Part shown: positions 23,758-36,066 of the stretch, in pieces | How the letters are laid out: every line of letters starts with the position of its first letter | How positions within the stretch are numbered: the stretch's first letter is position 1 | Assembly: GCA_036346225.1 (NCBI GenBank) | Contig: JARFIW010000831.1 | Location: 2,542,001 to 2,606,000 of the forward strand | DNA: 64,000 nucleotides | Direction of reading: 5' to 3' | DNA from: Platerodrilus igneus | Lineage: Eukaryota; Arthropoda; Insecta; Coleoptera; Lycidae | Notes under the pieces: model-generated | The model's database searches: none | What the model was told of the DNA's origin: nothing | The model's input: the letters and a program-made list of their open reading frames with translations, nothing else | Translations under genes and position numbers: made by a program

Positions 23758-25499
23758 CTGTGTTCCCTAGTAATATCGAGGAACGTTAATAAGTTTTATA
23801 TACACCTTTAGATTTATATTTAAATACCATAATAAAAGTTAGTTATACGTATTATTTTCAATACGCAAAATAATGTCAAATACCTTCATAGTTCACTCTC
23901 ACACATCACCACAATATTTTCATAGTTTATAAAAACAACAATTCTAAAGCGTTACCTAGAATTTCTTGAAGATCCCTACTCCGTTGACGATACGTTTAAG
24001 TTGTTTCGCTCTCGATTTCGTGGTTCTGCTCTGCTGGCCGCCTCTAGCTATTTGTAGATGAACACCATCTAAGTTGTGCTGCATGCTCTGCATTCACGAT
24101 GCATCCAAATCCAAATCCAAATATTACACTTCTTTTATAATTGCGTACTTTAATTTAATTTACGTTACTTCACGTCACTTCACGAGCTTGTTAAGATATA
24201 TATTGCCCCTCAATAAACTTTAGACTCGACACTATCCGCGTATCAAATTCTGAGGCCAACACAGTACTATTTAAATTAAAAAAATTTAAGTACTTACAAG
24301 CTCGTGGTAAATTTCTGTTCGTAGTCTGTAGCGATGAAAGTGCTAAGAGCGCGAAGTTAATAGAGAGAGCGATGCTAATTCTCTTCGAGTATTTATCCCA
24401 TTCCGAATGCCACTTCTCGGCCACTCTTCCCGCGAAATCCTTCATTAAAAATAATCCTTCCCCAAATTTTGGTTCAACCGTTTTTGAAATCTCCGAAATT
24501 TAGCGCGTCGTTATGATATTTTCCGAAAAGCTCGCATTCAAATTTTTCCGTGCTTGTCTGTTCTACAACTAACTATATCGACCAATGATATATCTATTGA
24601 CGTCTTAAAAACCCCGCCTATATTAACTCTATTCTTCTCTTATGCATATTCTGTTTCCTTCTAACCTTGTTTGAGTGGTAGAAAATCGATATTACTGTCT
24701 GCGTGCTATCTAACCCATGTGGACTGAATACGTGCGTTTTGAAGTGAACTGGTATTATGCCTGTCTCATTCCGAAGCATATCATTGATTGTCTATCCCTT
24801 CTGCGCTTTAAGGAAACTTTTAGTTAGCATTTATACGAAACATTCTACCGTTGCACAATATACCTCGAATTTCGTCTTTTATCTACACAAATAAGGGAAC
24901 ATGACCTATCCAAAACACACAGGTGTTCATTAACGAACGTTTTTAAAACAACATTTCTAGGAGTTTACGTTTCAAGGTATTTTATATTCAACGGCTGTTT
25001 AGGTGTTAGCACAGCGTTTCACCTTGGTATTATCGATTTTTCAAGCTCTTATGCGTATTAGACGTAATAACCCTTTGAATTAAACTCAATTAAATTAATT
25101 AATAATTTGCATTGGCTTCTACAATTTATTTTCTTTACGAACCTAACTAAATTTTAATCACTAATTGTAAAATTATGGTAATACTTGTTGCTTTAAATTA
25201 ACTAAATGAAATAAATTTCGCACGTAAACTTTGGTTGTTTCCTCTATACAGGGTGTTTAAAATTGCCTTGTTTATACTTAAATTTAGCCCTTTAAAACCA
25301 CTACAATATATATATATATATATATAAATATATATATCTGTGTATGTGTGCGCGCGTGCGTACGTGCGTGCGTGCGTGTGTGTGTGCGTGTGTGTATGTG
25401 TGCGCGCGTGTGTATGTGCACGTGTGTGTGTAAATAAAACTGTAATTATTTATCATTGTGTAGTTATTATCAACATTTTAATTGTAATATCAGCGTATA
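23757..25499. other. Possible LTR on minus strand and flanking DNA
   Basis: TGTTCCC at 23761 and GGGAACA at 24895-24901 would bound 1.14 kb with TG...CA ends. On the minus strand a TATA-like GGGATAAATACTC near 24390 precedes CGCTCTCTCTATTAACTTC, a plausible LTR promoter. The flanking bases do not form a target duplication, so the call is tentative. At 25248-25262 CAGGGTGTTTAAAATT is a lone mariner-type end. Confidence 0.35.
25305..25432. repeat. (AT)n then (TG/CG)n alternating purine-pyrimidine tract
   Basis: About 18 AT units, then nearly 90 bp of mixed TG, CG and TA dinucleotides (TGTGCGCGCGTGCGTACGTG and similar). Alternating purine-pyrimidine DNA of this kind can adopt the Z form. Confidence 0.85.
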
Positions 25500-26547
25500 C
25501 AGAGTGATTCACAAATTGGTAGAAATATTTTAACGGATGCTTAAGAATGGGTCATAGATTGGTATTTTCGAAAAAAGATTATTTTTTAAAAACTAAAATT
25601 GAACCGAATGTTTTCAGGGTACGTATAAATTTAATAAGGCGACTAACCACACACTGCAATTTAAATTCTTTGGCAAGTGATTTCCGGTATACTGCTTATG
25701 CTGTATGACTAGTCTATCGTAAAATTTTATAGTATGATTGGGGCTGTAAAATTTACAAAACCACAAATTGGCGTGTTTTAATATTAACGGCGCTATTGAC
25801 ACCGACTGACGTTTCAAATAACGCTCATTCGTTACTCATTAGTGAACTGCATTTTTTTGAATTGCAATACAAACAGTGGGTGTTCTACTTTACAGGTAGG
25901 GGGCTTGTAAAATGTTACTTTCAAAAGCAAAATCTTTGATGTTTCATACGAAATTAAAATACACAGAAAACAAAATTAGATAAAGCTGGAACTGAATTAA
26001 CATTAAATAGCGTATTTTAATGTATACCAGCAAATGTTTAATGTCATTTGATTCGTTTTTATTTATGACTGCGGTTATTGGGTACTTTCAATACTGACAC
26101 CAAAAAGGAATTGCAATGCCAATCATGTGCTACTAGCTTGTAAAATAGCATTTTACAACCTCTCTAGAAGTACTATTGTTTGTATTGAAACTCAAAAAAT
26201 GCATTTTTAAAATGAGTAAAAAAAAATTATTTAAAGCGCCCGGTCAGTGTCATTGGCGTTGCATACAATAAAACACATAATTTGTGTTTGTCTAATCTAC
26301 ACCAAACCATACTATAAAATTTTACGAGATAGACTTGTCATGCAGCATAAACGTTATACCGGAAGCCACTCACTAAGGAATTTCAATTAGAGCGTGTTGG
26401 TTAGTCACCCTATTATTTATATTCATATCCTGAAAATATTCGATTCAATTGTGGTTTTTAAAAAATATTTTTTTTCCGAAAATATCAAACTATGACCTAT
26501 CCTTAAGCATCAGTTAAACTATTTCTATGAAGTTGTAAATCACCCTG
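25500..26547. mobile_element. Fold-back Tc1/mariner-type element, non-coding
   Basis: Starts CAGAGTGATTCACAAATTGG and ends with the inverse (TTGTAAATCACCCTG), flanked by TA (25498-25499, 26548-26549). The inverted repeats extend at least 230 bp inward, including GCTTAAG(A/G)ATGGGTCATAG-like and TAAAATTTTA(T/C)-type blocks, with noticeable divergence between arms. The 1,048-bp element encodes no transposase. It is a MITE-like or fold-back element mobilised by a related autonomous copy, unlike the one at 19539. Confidence 0.8.
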
Positions 26548-26593
26548 TACATACTGTATGTATAAATAGCTACACCCTTAAATTAATTTTATA

Positions 26594-26995
26594 CAGAGTG
26601 ATTTATTACCCTTTTTACAAACTTTGGTAAAGATAAGTAACTTTAATTTTATGAAGAAATGTTCATATAAACATATGTCCTATTTCTTTGTTCAGAAGTT
26701 ATAGCCCTTTTTAAAAATTCTCTATTTGCACACTTTTAAGTAGTCATAATTTAAAGAATCAAAACATTTATTGTAACAAATAAAAAGCAAAATTAACATG
26801 GAATAAATGTTCGAAGAATAGTCCATTCTCCTGAATACATAATTGGCAACGACGAGCTAAACTCTCTTGCACGCGTAATAACTTCGTCATTTCTAATTTG
26901 TATTGAAGCATTTTGAATCCTCTGCAATAACTGAGTGCGATCGTTTATTTCCGCTACATATACAAGTTGTTTGAAGTCATCTCACACATAAAAAA
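26594..26995 (-). pseudogene. Tc1/mariner transposase C-terminal fragment
   Basis: An element end CAGAGTGATTTATTACCC at 26594 precedes, on the opposite strand, a C-terminal transposase tail: DRTQLLQRIQNASIQIRND, then after a one-base shift VQESLARRCQLCIQENGLFF and EHL. The RRCQLCI...G.FEHL ending is typical of mariner-type transposases. Everything upstream, including the catalytic domain, is missing: homology stops near 26995. The frameshift lies near 26875. Confidence 0.7.
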
Positions 26996-28079
26996 GTTAG
27001 CCAAGAACGAGTCGAGCTCGCACTATTAATAAAAAAACTGTAATTGCAATAGTCTTAAAATAGTTATTAGTGGAAGTTTCAAATATACCGAATTTAGAGT
27101 AAATATTACTTACAAGAAAATATATATTCTAAGTGAAAAATATTAAATAATCAACAAAAAATTATTATTTCTACTCTGTTGAGTGCCGGGCCTTTCAGAC
27201 TGAAACGATGGAGGTTTTCGCGGCTCGAAACTTAGCCGTTGCGGAAAAGGGGTTGTAAAATAGAAAAAAATCCTTTCGAAATCATTAAAAATCACTCACC
27301 CTTAACCAGCGGCCGCTAGCCGCTAGCCGCTACCCTTAGATTCACTAGGCACAGGTTCCATCTGGTTGCTTACAATGACAATGGCAATGGTCCCTGACTG
27401 ATGTCGTACGTGATGGATGAGCTCGAGGATGATTAACGATGTTGATTGGCTAGAGGATACATGTGGGCTAGTGGGTGATTTTTGGTTCTACAGCATTTAG
27501 TCAGCTTTTTATATTTTTGTTGGCCCTACAGGGTTTTATTGTTGGCCTTACTGGGTTTTTGTGAATCAACAACTTCCAAATCTGCTTGCCTCGAAGATGA
27601 TGTGGAAGTAAGCGAATTCAGAAAATTTCTTGCAAAGACAGTTCAACCAGGGAAAATCTTATCAGAACAAATGTTTAAAGCCCACGTGCCGTGTGTATGA
27701 AACAAGTTGAAAACCTTTAGGTATTTCGTGAACAATAAGGTGTTTACACGAGCTTTTAAAAAATTAAATTGCTATTTATGACTTTACAATCTAGGTTTGA
27801 AAACAGATGAATTGCTTTCTACTCGATTGAGAGTACACAATGTATGAACTTAGTCTTGTAATTGAACCAAACTAAAAAATAACAAATCGCATGTTGTTTT
27901 TTATATAGGAAAAAAGTCTTATTAAAATTCGAAAATCTATCTAAAGTTGTATTCTGGGCGAATTTTTTCATTTTTTTCTATTGCCTTAATACTTCAGAGT
28001 TGTTTTAAAAAACAATTTTTTTACAAAGCAAAAAACATTGTTACAATTTAAATTTTCATTAAATACATTGATAAGTAAT
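26996..28079. other. Intergenic DNA with an unidentified short frame
   Basis: At 27300-27335 the words GCGGCCGCTAGCCGCTAGCCG repeat locally. The plus frame 27482-27700 includes SACLEDDVEVSEFRKFLAKT and VQPGKILSEQMFKAHVPCV, which looks protein-like but matches no family I know; it lacks good splice or promoter context. The rest is AT-rich. Confidence 0.35.
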
Positions 28080-28345
28080 GTGTTATTAAATAAGCCACCC
28101 CGAACCATTACATATATGCTGGAAATTGCGCGATCTGGTCGCATGCGAATTGTTCAGAGACCAAACATGATCGTTATAGAAATTATTAATACTGTCTCTT
28201 GAAAAATGGGATTCATTTTTGAAATAAAGTTGTTATTTCGGGCGTGTTGTTGTAAAATCAAGTGATAAAAATTTAATCGCACTTCAGCCTCTGCGTTATG
28301 CAATGCTTGTACATTTTGTCGATAATAAAGGTGCATCATGTCTTG
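28080..28345 (-). pseudogene. Tc1/mariner-type transposase fragment
   Basis: The minus strand gives QNVQALHNAEAEVRLNFYHL, then LQQHARNNNFISK, and after a shift FSRDSINNFYNDHVWSLNNS followed by HATRSRNFQH. This is the stretch around the first catalytic Asp of a transposase lineage whose usual form is FTDEA.FTRDGI.N.HN.HVW...NPHATR, so the TDE residues are damaged here (F..R retained). It ends at a stop soon after. The LTR-like repeat at 28401 abuts it. Confidence 0.65.
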
Positions 28346-28400
28346 ATTTATTGTTTGCCATACAAAACCTTGTGATAGCTCCCAAATTTCGTGCTATGCG

Positions 28401-28925
28401 AGTTACATATCCCCCAAATTAATATATGTAGAATTAAATAGGAATTATTAAGAAATTATTAAGAAACTTAAGTTATCTGCAACATTGTAATTCAAGGATA
28501 AATAAAGAAAAGGTTGTGAGAACGGATGTGAATACATTGTATTCCAGACGTAAGTGATACTGCAAGTGAAGGTCACAGACGGTTAAGAAACCGCAATTAT
28601 TAGAATTAAGATCGTTACATTGTATAATATAATTGAATAAAGAAATAAGCAGACATGAGCTCTGCAATTCCCACAGAAATGTGAGGGCAGGGACAACATA
28701 AATACCCCGAGAGCCCCACGATCATCAGTCAGTCTCAAACCTCTCAGCTTTTATATTGTTGGTAGTTCACGCTACTCGCCCTAATTTAACTTCAATTATT
28801 AGTAATTTCGACTTAAATAGTTTGTCAAAATTCCAGTTGTAATTTCTGTTAAATAAATATTTGTTACAAAAGTTTTTGGAAGAAGACTTTTTAAAAAGGC
28901 AGCTCCCAAGGCCCAAAACGTAACT
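28401..28925 (+). mobile_element. LTR-like repeat, family D, copy 2
   Basis: Runs from AGTTACATATCCCCCAAATT to a TTTGTTACA end near 28868, with about 55 bp of leader-like sequence beyond (CTTTTTAAAAAGGCAGCTCC) that is also conserved in the copy at 2160-2734. It contains ACATAAATACC near 28694 as a likely TATA element and a CAGTCAGTC start-site-like word after it. No retroelement proteins follow. The target duplication was not found. Confidence 0.55.
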
Positions 28926-29244
28926 TGCGTCGGGTACTAATTTCCGGTTGACCAGTTACATTTATTGCATTTTCATGATCTTGAATATTTAGATCATGCG
29001 GACGAATGAGCATGAGAAGCAATATCAACCATGCGTAGTCTTCTAAATGCTGAATATAGGATGCAACGGTTGACGTCTCTCTGGAAATATACTTCGAGCG
29101 TTTCCATTGCAAAGGACATGCACAAATACAATGTCTGCATATTCTTCATTAGAAAGTGGATTCACTACTAAGTAAAGTTGTACGAATACAAATTGTAACA
29201 AACAGTGATAGAAAGCATTAACATAAACAATTTTTGATAGGTGA

Positions 29245-30047
29245 TTATTTAAAATAACAATTAATAAATTTGTTCTGTGCCCCTAGTCTCCGACAAAAAC
29301 CCTTCAGGCAGCTCGAAAAACCCTCGATCTCGTAGGTGCATACACCAGTTTGCGGATCGACAAAATTCTTCTGATGGTTCACTGTCTGGTGTATGTAATG
29401 CGAAACTCCTCCAAAACTACTCAACGTAGCATAAGCACACCACTCATCTGTCCATATAATCGAACCTGGTAACACATGAGCTACTATTATAGGAATCGAC
29501 ATGGCCGCTGATCTATCGGCCACATATACAACGTAACCCCCTTGATTCTAGTGTGGTACAAACCTAACACGTATTGTTGCCTGGTGATACGACCTCTGTG
29601 GTATTTTCTCCTAGTTACCAGGCTCTTGTCAATCTGGACTATAAATCCCGTACCGACAAGCACAAACAACTCGGAGTATTTTATCAACGGCCAGCTACAA
29701 ATATCTCTAAAGTACCGGTACTGCTAAATAGTAGCGGTTTTAGAGATATTCATTAAGTTCGTGGCCGAATGTACGGGAACTTTAATCACCCAACACCATA
29801 GTAATTTTAGTACTACACCCACGGTTAAATGGCTTCGTTCGAAGAACGTGTTCTTCGGTAGACTACATGTTGAGTGCTTCTGAGGACAGCGGAAGTAAAA
29901 CCCTAGTGGCTTGGTAGGGTTCCATATAATATCGTAGGGCGACGACAAGCTCTCTCGGTGCAGCCTGGATTGTTTTGCATAAGATGGTTGGCGCGTAATT
30001 CTTCTACTATGACGGCGTCGTCTTTTTGGAAGAAACGTCGACGTCAA
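29245..30047 (-). pseudogene. Merlin transposase, nearly complete
   Basis: Reading down from 30047: an N-terminal domain (GFYFRCPQKHSTCSLPKNTF, FERSHLTVGVVLKLL, CW), then after one stop near 29725, FIVQIDKSLVTRRKYHRGRI, RQQYVLGLYHTRIKG, and after one frameshift near 29525, SIIWTDEWCAYATLSSFGG, SHYIHQTVNHQKNFVDPQTG and YEIEGFSSCLK to a stop. This is the ISXO2/IS1016-type DDE domain of Merlin transposons. The D (QID), D (WTDEW) and E (EIEG) are all kept. Roughly 265 codons is near full length, so only one stop and one shift separate it from an open frame. A solo LTR lies directly upstream of its start; terminal repeats were not identified. Confidence 0.88.
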
Positions 30048-30049
30048 AT

Positions 30050-30594
30050 ATATTGTTACGAGCTACTATTGGGTAACCCGTCAAACACACACAACCGCCG
30101 TAAGCAATGTATAGTATACTACAGAAGCCTAGAATTTTCTAGAATATACTGGAGCATGAATCATCCTTTTAATTCAGAGTATATATAAGACCGTTGATAA
30201 ATGTAAGAGTTAGTCTATATCAGATTGTCGAATATAAATTATATCCTGTAAAGTTAGTTAGTTATACGCTTTTCAAAGTCCAAGAGTAAAAATTAATTTG
30301 GGTGATGTGAAGTGTATATTGTACCAATAGCTGTACATAAATAGACGAAAGCGTAATAAATAAATTATAATAGTGTTAGTGTTGTTAATAGACCTATGGT
30401 TAAGAATTTAGTTTAAGAAGATATTAGTGCTTGTAAATTTATTAGTGTGATAGTGCTTCATTGTAATTGGACTGAAAACATCTATAAATAAGGCATATAC
30501 TGTTAATTAGACTTGTGAACAGTGAGTAATAGAGACTTTTGTTATTACTTGTTTTGAATTAGTGAAACGCGGTAGTAGTAGCCCGCTACAATAT
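30050..30594 (+). mobile_element. Solo LTR, family A, plus orientation
   Basis: A 537-bp LTR (30054-30590) starts TGTTACGAGCTACTATT and ends GTAGTAGCCCGCTACA, with 4-bp duplications ATAT at 30050-30053 and 30591-30594. TATATAAGACCG near 30182 is the TATA box. A second copy lies inverted at 43723-44261. No internal domain is present, so it arose by LTR-LTR recombination. Confidence 0.88.
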
Positions 30595-31769
30595 TGTTGA
30601 AATTCATTGCGCGCGTGACAAATTAAACGTTTGTGTCTTTAAACTAACTAAAATGAACTCGAAATAATACAAAAAGTAAGTCTGATTGCTAAAATGCACT
30701 GATAGTTATAAACCGATTAGAAAAAAATGTCGTCTGTCAGTTGTCTTTATAAATCCATGCGTTTGAATGTAAATTTTGACGATCGACTGGCAGATGTCGT
30801 CTATCCTAAGCAGTTGTGACAATCGATCAATTCTAGAAACGGATTCAATTATTGATTGACTTTTTATATATTACACATTTAAAAAACAATTAAATTGATT
30901 TGTTTATATATATTTTGTGGCAAAACTATAAAAAACTATTGCAAGAAACATCAATTCAGTTGATTTCCAAAATTTAAATGATTTATTTGACACATTTTAT
31001 AGTCAATGAATATTTAGATTTGTATATTAAAAAAATCCTAAATATATCTCTCTTCTTTATTACAGTAAAAATGTATTCACAATCTTTCACATAAATTAGT
31101 ATTACTCATTAAATAATTCATGTTCATCTGCACCTTGCTTGGTGTTAGAATCATATCGTTTGCACTAAACCAATAAATCGATACTTGGTTTGGATAGAAT
31201 GAATCGCGTCTGACACATTTCCAATACAAAGAGTGACGTGGTGCTTGTTCATTAGTTGCTACGCCCTCTTTTAATAATATATTTTAAACGTAAGTGTCAA
31301 ATCCATCTGCTATTTGAAAATTCTTTTTTATTTTCAACGAACTTCGTTCGTTTATGAAATCGATTTGTCGTCCGTCTGTCTGTCCCTCTGTCCGTCCGAG
31401 GCCTTTCTAATGGTCGGACATCAATGTGTGATACATCAATCGATTCAGCTCGGTGTCCTGAGCTTAAGTTTTGATGTCAGTTGAAATCGGGCCACGGGGA
31501 CGCCGTGCCCCCGCGATATTCCGCCGGGAAAATTAAAATTTCAAATAGGTCCAAAATTAATGTGCGATACATATTTGGACTCCCCTAACATAGCTGAGTC
31601 GAAATATGGTACCCCCACAAAATCTGACCACGGATACCCGACCCCCGGAATAAATTTTTATTTTTTTTTTATCTGAGTTATTTTCATATTATTTTAAAAT
31701 AAATTTGAAAGGTTCCCAAAACCGTACCGTACCCCTTTTAAACATACAAATAATGTTTCTGTATTAAGT
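30595..31769. other. Intergenic DNA with GTCCGTCTGTC repeat
   Basis: No gene. At 31365-31405 a (GTCCGTCTGTCTGTCC)-type short array stands out, followed to about 31660 by a GC-richer block with GACGCCGTGCCCCCGCG and several C runs, unlike its AT-rich surroundings. It is probably an unclassified repeat. Confidence 0.45.
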
Positions 31770-32189
31770 CCTCTACGAATGGACCTGTACCTTGCCGAAG
31801 TTCTAGATTACTAGAACAGGTGGAATGGCTTCCGCGTTCTAGTGATCTAGAGAGCCAAACTACAGGTTCAACCAAATTAGTAGAGTCTTTAGTGAGAAAC
31901 CAGACTAAGACAGGTCTTCAAAAGAGTGCAGCGGCTCTTTCGGTACTTAAATTGGCAGAGACCATAGGAGTCGGTATGACATTCTAAAACACACTACCGC
32001 GATGTGGAAGGTAACAGAAAACCACCACATTACCTCCCAAGCACAAAACGTACTTAAATTAAATTTAAAATTATGCCATCCTCCGAGGTAAAAAATTCCG
32101 GAGGTAAAATATCCCCCATTCAGATCTCCGGGAGGAGACTACTTCGGAGGATGTGATCGGAAACTTAGAGAAAGAATTGGGCACATTCT

Positions 32190-34237
32190 GTGAGACGGAG
32201 TGTGGAATGCCAGAAGTATCAAGCAAGTAGGTAAGCTAGAGAACTTAAAAATTGAAATGGATAAGTTAGTACTAGACATAGTAGGGATCGGCAAAGTTCG
32301 GTGGTCAGAGGCGGGGAATTTTTGGAGTGGAGACTTTAGGGTAATTCATACAGGATCATAGGAAGAAAATTCTGGTGTGGGGATAGTTATGCGAAAAAAG
32401 ATAAGGCACTGTGTAGAAAACTACTTACAAAAGAACGATAAAGTACTCATAGTTAGATTAGAATATAAACCGGTAAATAGAGTAATAACACAAGTATACA
32501 TGCCCACCTCCAGCCACAGTGAGGAAAAGGTAGAAGCGATCTACAAAGATATAGAAGTCATACTAAGATACGTAAAAGGACATGAAAATTTAATAATTAC
32601 GAGGGATTTTAATGCAGTGGTAGGTGAGGGTATGGAAGGAGCGGTAGTAGGTTTATTTGGTTTGGGCACGCAAAACGATAGGGAAAATAGGTTGGTAGAA
32701 TTTTGCGACAAAAACAATTTAACCATGACAAACACATTATTTCGGCATCATGCTATAAGACGATACACGTGGAAGATGCCAGGTGATACAGAAAGACACC
32801 AAATAGATTACATTCTTATTAAACAACGGTTTAGGAATTAAGTAAAAGACTATAGAAGCTATCTAGAAGCAGATATAGACACTGACCACAACATCGTAAT
32901 TATGAAGAGCGCTCTTCAATTTAAAAATTTGAAAGAAAAGGAATGAAAAAAATCACTTTGACTTTGAGAAACTAAAAGATAAAGATATACACGAAAGATT
33001 TGAAAACAGTCAAATGAATTGCTAAAAGATATCGGGAAAATTTCTGATACTAAGGAGGTAGAAACAGAATGGATTAACATTAAATCCAGCTTAGACACGG
33101 CGGCCAGAAATATTCTGGGGTATACACAAAAAGAAAATAAGAAACCATGGATAACAAACATATCCTGAATTTAATAGAAGACGAAAATACAAAAATAGAT
33201 CAGACAAAACGGGAACACAGAGATACAAAGTCATAAAATGGGAAATTATTCGCAAATGCAGGAAAGCTAAAGAACGATGGATTAATGAAAAGTACAAAGA
33301 GGTATAAACTAGGATGAAAATAGGAAAAATAGACAAAGCATACAAACTAATTAGAATGATATACAACCGTATAGCAAAAATATAAGGGACGCGAGAGGAA
33401 ACGTCATTACAGAAAATGTAGAGAAAGTGGTTAGATAGCAGGAATATATAGGGAATTTATATTCAGGAGAGGAACTAACAGCATTAGAACAGGAAGCAGA
33501 CATTGAAAATGATGACTTGGGATATCCTATACTGCGAGATGAGTTTGAATTAGCATTAAAAAGTCTGAAAAAATGGTAAGGCGCCGGATACAGATAAGGT
33601 GCAAACAGAAACTCTGAAAGCCGCTGGACAAGCAGTAACAGAACGTCTCTTGCAACTTGTAAGCTATATGTATGAGACAAGCGAGATACCCAAAGATTTC
33701 AAACGATACATCATAGTAACTATACCAAAAAGAGAATTGCGGTTAGATGTAAAAATTTTCGAACAATAAGTCTGACAGCACACGTGTCAAAAATTTTAAT
33801 TAGAATTGTACAAAGACGAATGGAAGAACGAGCTAAAGAAGTACTAAGAGAAGATCAATTTGGATTTAGGCGAAACATAGGAACACGGAAGGCTATTTTA
33901 GCTCCGAGGGTGTTAATGGAGGAAACAATAGAAAAGAGGGAAAGCGTGTGTATATGGTTTGTAGATCTAGAAAAAGCATTCGATAATGTAAGATGGAAAA
34001 AATGTTCGAAATATTCAAAAAGAATGAAATGGGTTTTAGGGTAGACGTATAGTACATAGCTTATACAAAGAGCAAACAGCGGTAATAGAATTAGAGCAGG
34101 AACGTAGAGAAGTAAATACTAGGAAAGGGGTGAGACAGGGGCAAAAGATTGATATGCATAGATTTGCAGATGATATGGCTGTATTAGCATCTAGCAAAGA
34201 AGTGTTAGAAGCTGCTCTTAATGAAATGGATACAGTT
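32190..34237 (+). pseudogene. RTE-like endonuclease and reverse transcriptase
   Basis: After KLENLKIEMDKLVLDIVGIG near 32230 and a stop near 32360, the longest open part (32377-32838) reads VNRVITQVYMPTSSHSEEKV, ENLIITRDFNAVVGEGMEG, DRENRLVEFCDKNNLTMTN, RRYTWKMPGD and HQIDYILIKQRFRN: an exonuclease-endonuclease-phosphatase domain, with RDFN in place of the usual GDFN/GDWN. The linker is full of shifts. Reverse transcriptase motifs recur as SKILIRIVQRRMEE, DQFGFRRNIGTRKAI, motif A FVDLEKAFDNVRW (33958-33996) and motif C FADDMAVLA (34162 on). Against copy 2, roughly 100 bp between GVRQG and KIDMHRFADD, including motif B, are deleted. It is not functional. Confidence 0.85.
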
Positions 34238-36066
34238 TGTAACACTTCGCCCTCCCTCCCCTGACCTATGTAGCAGTCAAAGAAACAAGGAACGAGTTAC
34301 CTAATACATATATAATTGAATGCCAACTCTATATCACTTTTTATGGTTCAAAAATGCAATACCAGGGTCCACTTACCTATTCCCTACGGTTGTCAACTAC
34401 TTCTGATCCAATAGTCTTTACTCTACTTCCCTCAAACGCCTCGGCTACTCTACAGCGGAGAATACATGGACATGTCCCAGGATGGTTAGGCCTAGAATTC
34501 TGAAACCGATACTGGTGAGTTAACTTACCCAAAGTTTACAAAGTGTCTGTACCTAAATGTATTTCAACAAACCCCTTTTAATTGGAATATATATCTCAAC
34601 ATTTGTATTAAGTAATGAATTTAATAATCTTTAATATGGCGATCTAACTATTTACATTTACTATATTGACGTACTTGAATGAAATAAAAGCAATATGTCT
34701 TACTTAACTAAAGTTACTTTAAGCCGGGTGGTTATATATTGTACTAAACACTGCAAATTCTACGGTTAAAACAAATTGGCTCCAACTTAAACATAGCCAA
34801 TAACTTGATATTTTACACAACATTCATAATGAGCGGTAACGTAAATTATAATGTCCAAAAATTCCAACCTTAATCTAGCAACTTAACATATTCATGTAAA
34901 AGCATAAAAGTTCATACTTACAACCCCACGTGTATGCATGCATATACACGTCCGTTCTCTCGAACCGTTTATGCAAAGATTCACTCAATACCTGTTTCGG
35001 GTATGCAATACCCACTGTTGCTCCACTACAATGCCTCCGAGGTAACTTGTCTTCACCAGGGTTGATAATGCTTAACACGGGTGTTGATAAATTTTATGCT
35101 CGAAACTCTTGATATCTCTCTACTCTTGTACCAACTTGGCTTGGAACCGAACTTCCAAAATCCGAACTTCCACAATCAATCAATAATGAACCATATAGGT
35201 GTGGTTAAGTATCATTTTCTTTGCAGTTAATAAACCTGCACTTCATACCATTAACCGCCTTACAGCTGAACCATTTCGTTTTTGATTATACTTAAATTTA
35301 TTACGATTTACTTTTCCTTTACGAGCCGAACTTATGTGTTCTTTATCCAATACTTAAATTCACTATTCTTCCCGTAATAAACATACTAATTTATTAGCTC
35401 TGTTCACTAACCATTGATTTAATTTACACGGCCATATAACCAATACTGCTACGCGACATTGCAGCCTACCCCACACTAGCTTTGGGCTAGTTAGTTTTCA
35501 TTTCGTACCTTCTTTCATATCTTTTGTCTTTGTGTGTCGTGTGTGTAAATTTTTCTACTTCCCATATTTATATACCTTTGATCACGTGACTGTTCTAGCC
35601 AATCAAAAATTTTACATATTTCACAATCGTACATCATCCCTACATGTGCTGTTAGGTTAATTGTTTAAATCAACTTTTATTATTGCTATTGCTAATTGAA
35701 ATTACCCTATATTTAAATTTAAGTTATTCTGCAATATTCTAAAGTATTTCCTGTTAATATTTTAATAAATATCACGAAAAATTACATATTATTACGCACT
35801 TCCGGTGTCGAATTTTCTAGAACAAACTAGCATTTCCTTGGCCGCCTTAATTTAAAATCTTCTAAATTTCACAGGATGTTAGATATCAGTTGATAGGTTA
35901 TGTTCATTTAAAGTGTCAATTGTCATTCAAAATCAAACTAGGGTTGGGTAACTTTATTAATTCTAGTCAGTGATAGGTTACATTTTAGATAGAATTATCT
36001 GTGATTGGCAGAAAATATTATTTGAAATTTGGATTAATTTAAAAATGTTCTTGGGTGTTACAAGTT
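34234..36066 (-). mobile_element. Solo LTR, 1.8 kb, inside the RTE-like LINE
   Basis: An 1,825-bp insertion (34238-36062) starts TGTAACAC and ends GTGTTACA with AGTT repeated at 34234-34237 and 36063-36066. Removing it and one AGTT rejoins the LINE frame (GATACAGTTTTAACAG). A TATATAAATATGGGAAG element near 35570 on the minus strand gives the orientation. No gag or pol remains. Plus and minus frames inside are not recognisable proteins. Confidence 0.88.

Noticed and set aside
23761..24901. Confident solo LTR
   Set aside because: TGTTCCC/GGGAACA ends and a TATA-like element fit, but flanking bases do not form a target duplication, so it was kept as a tentative note only.
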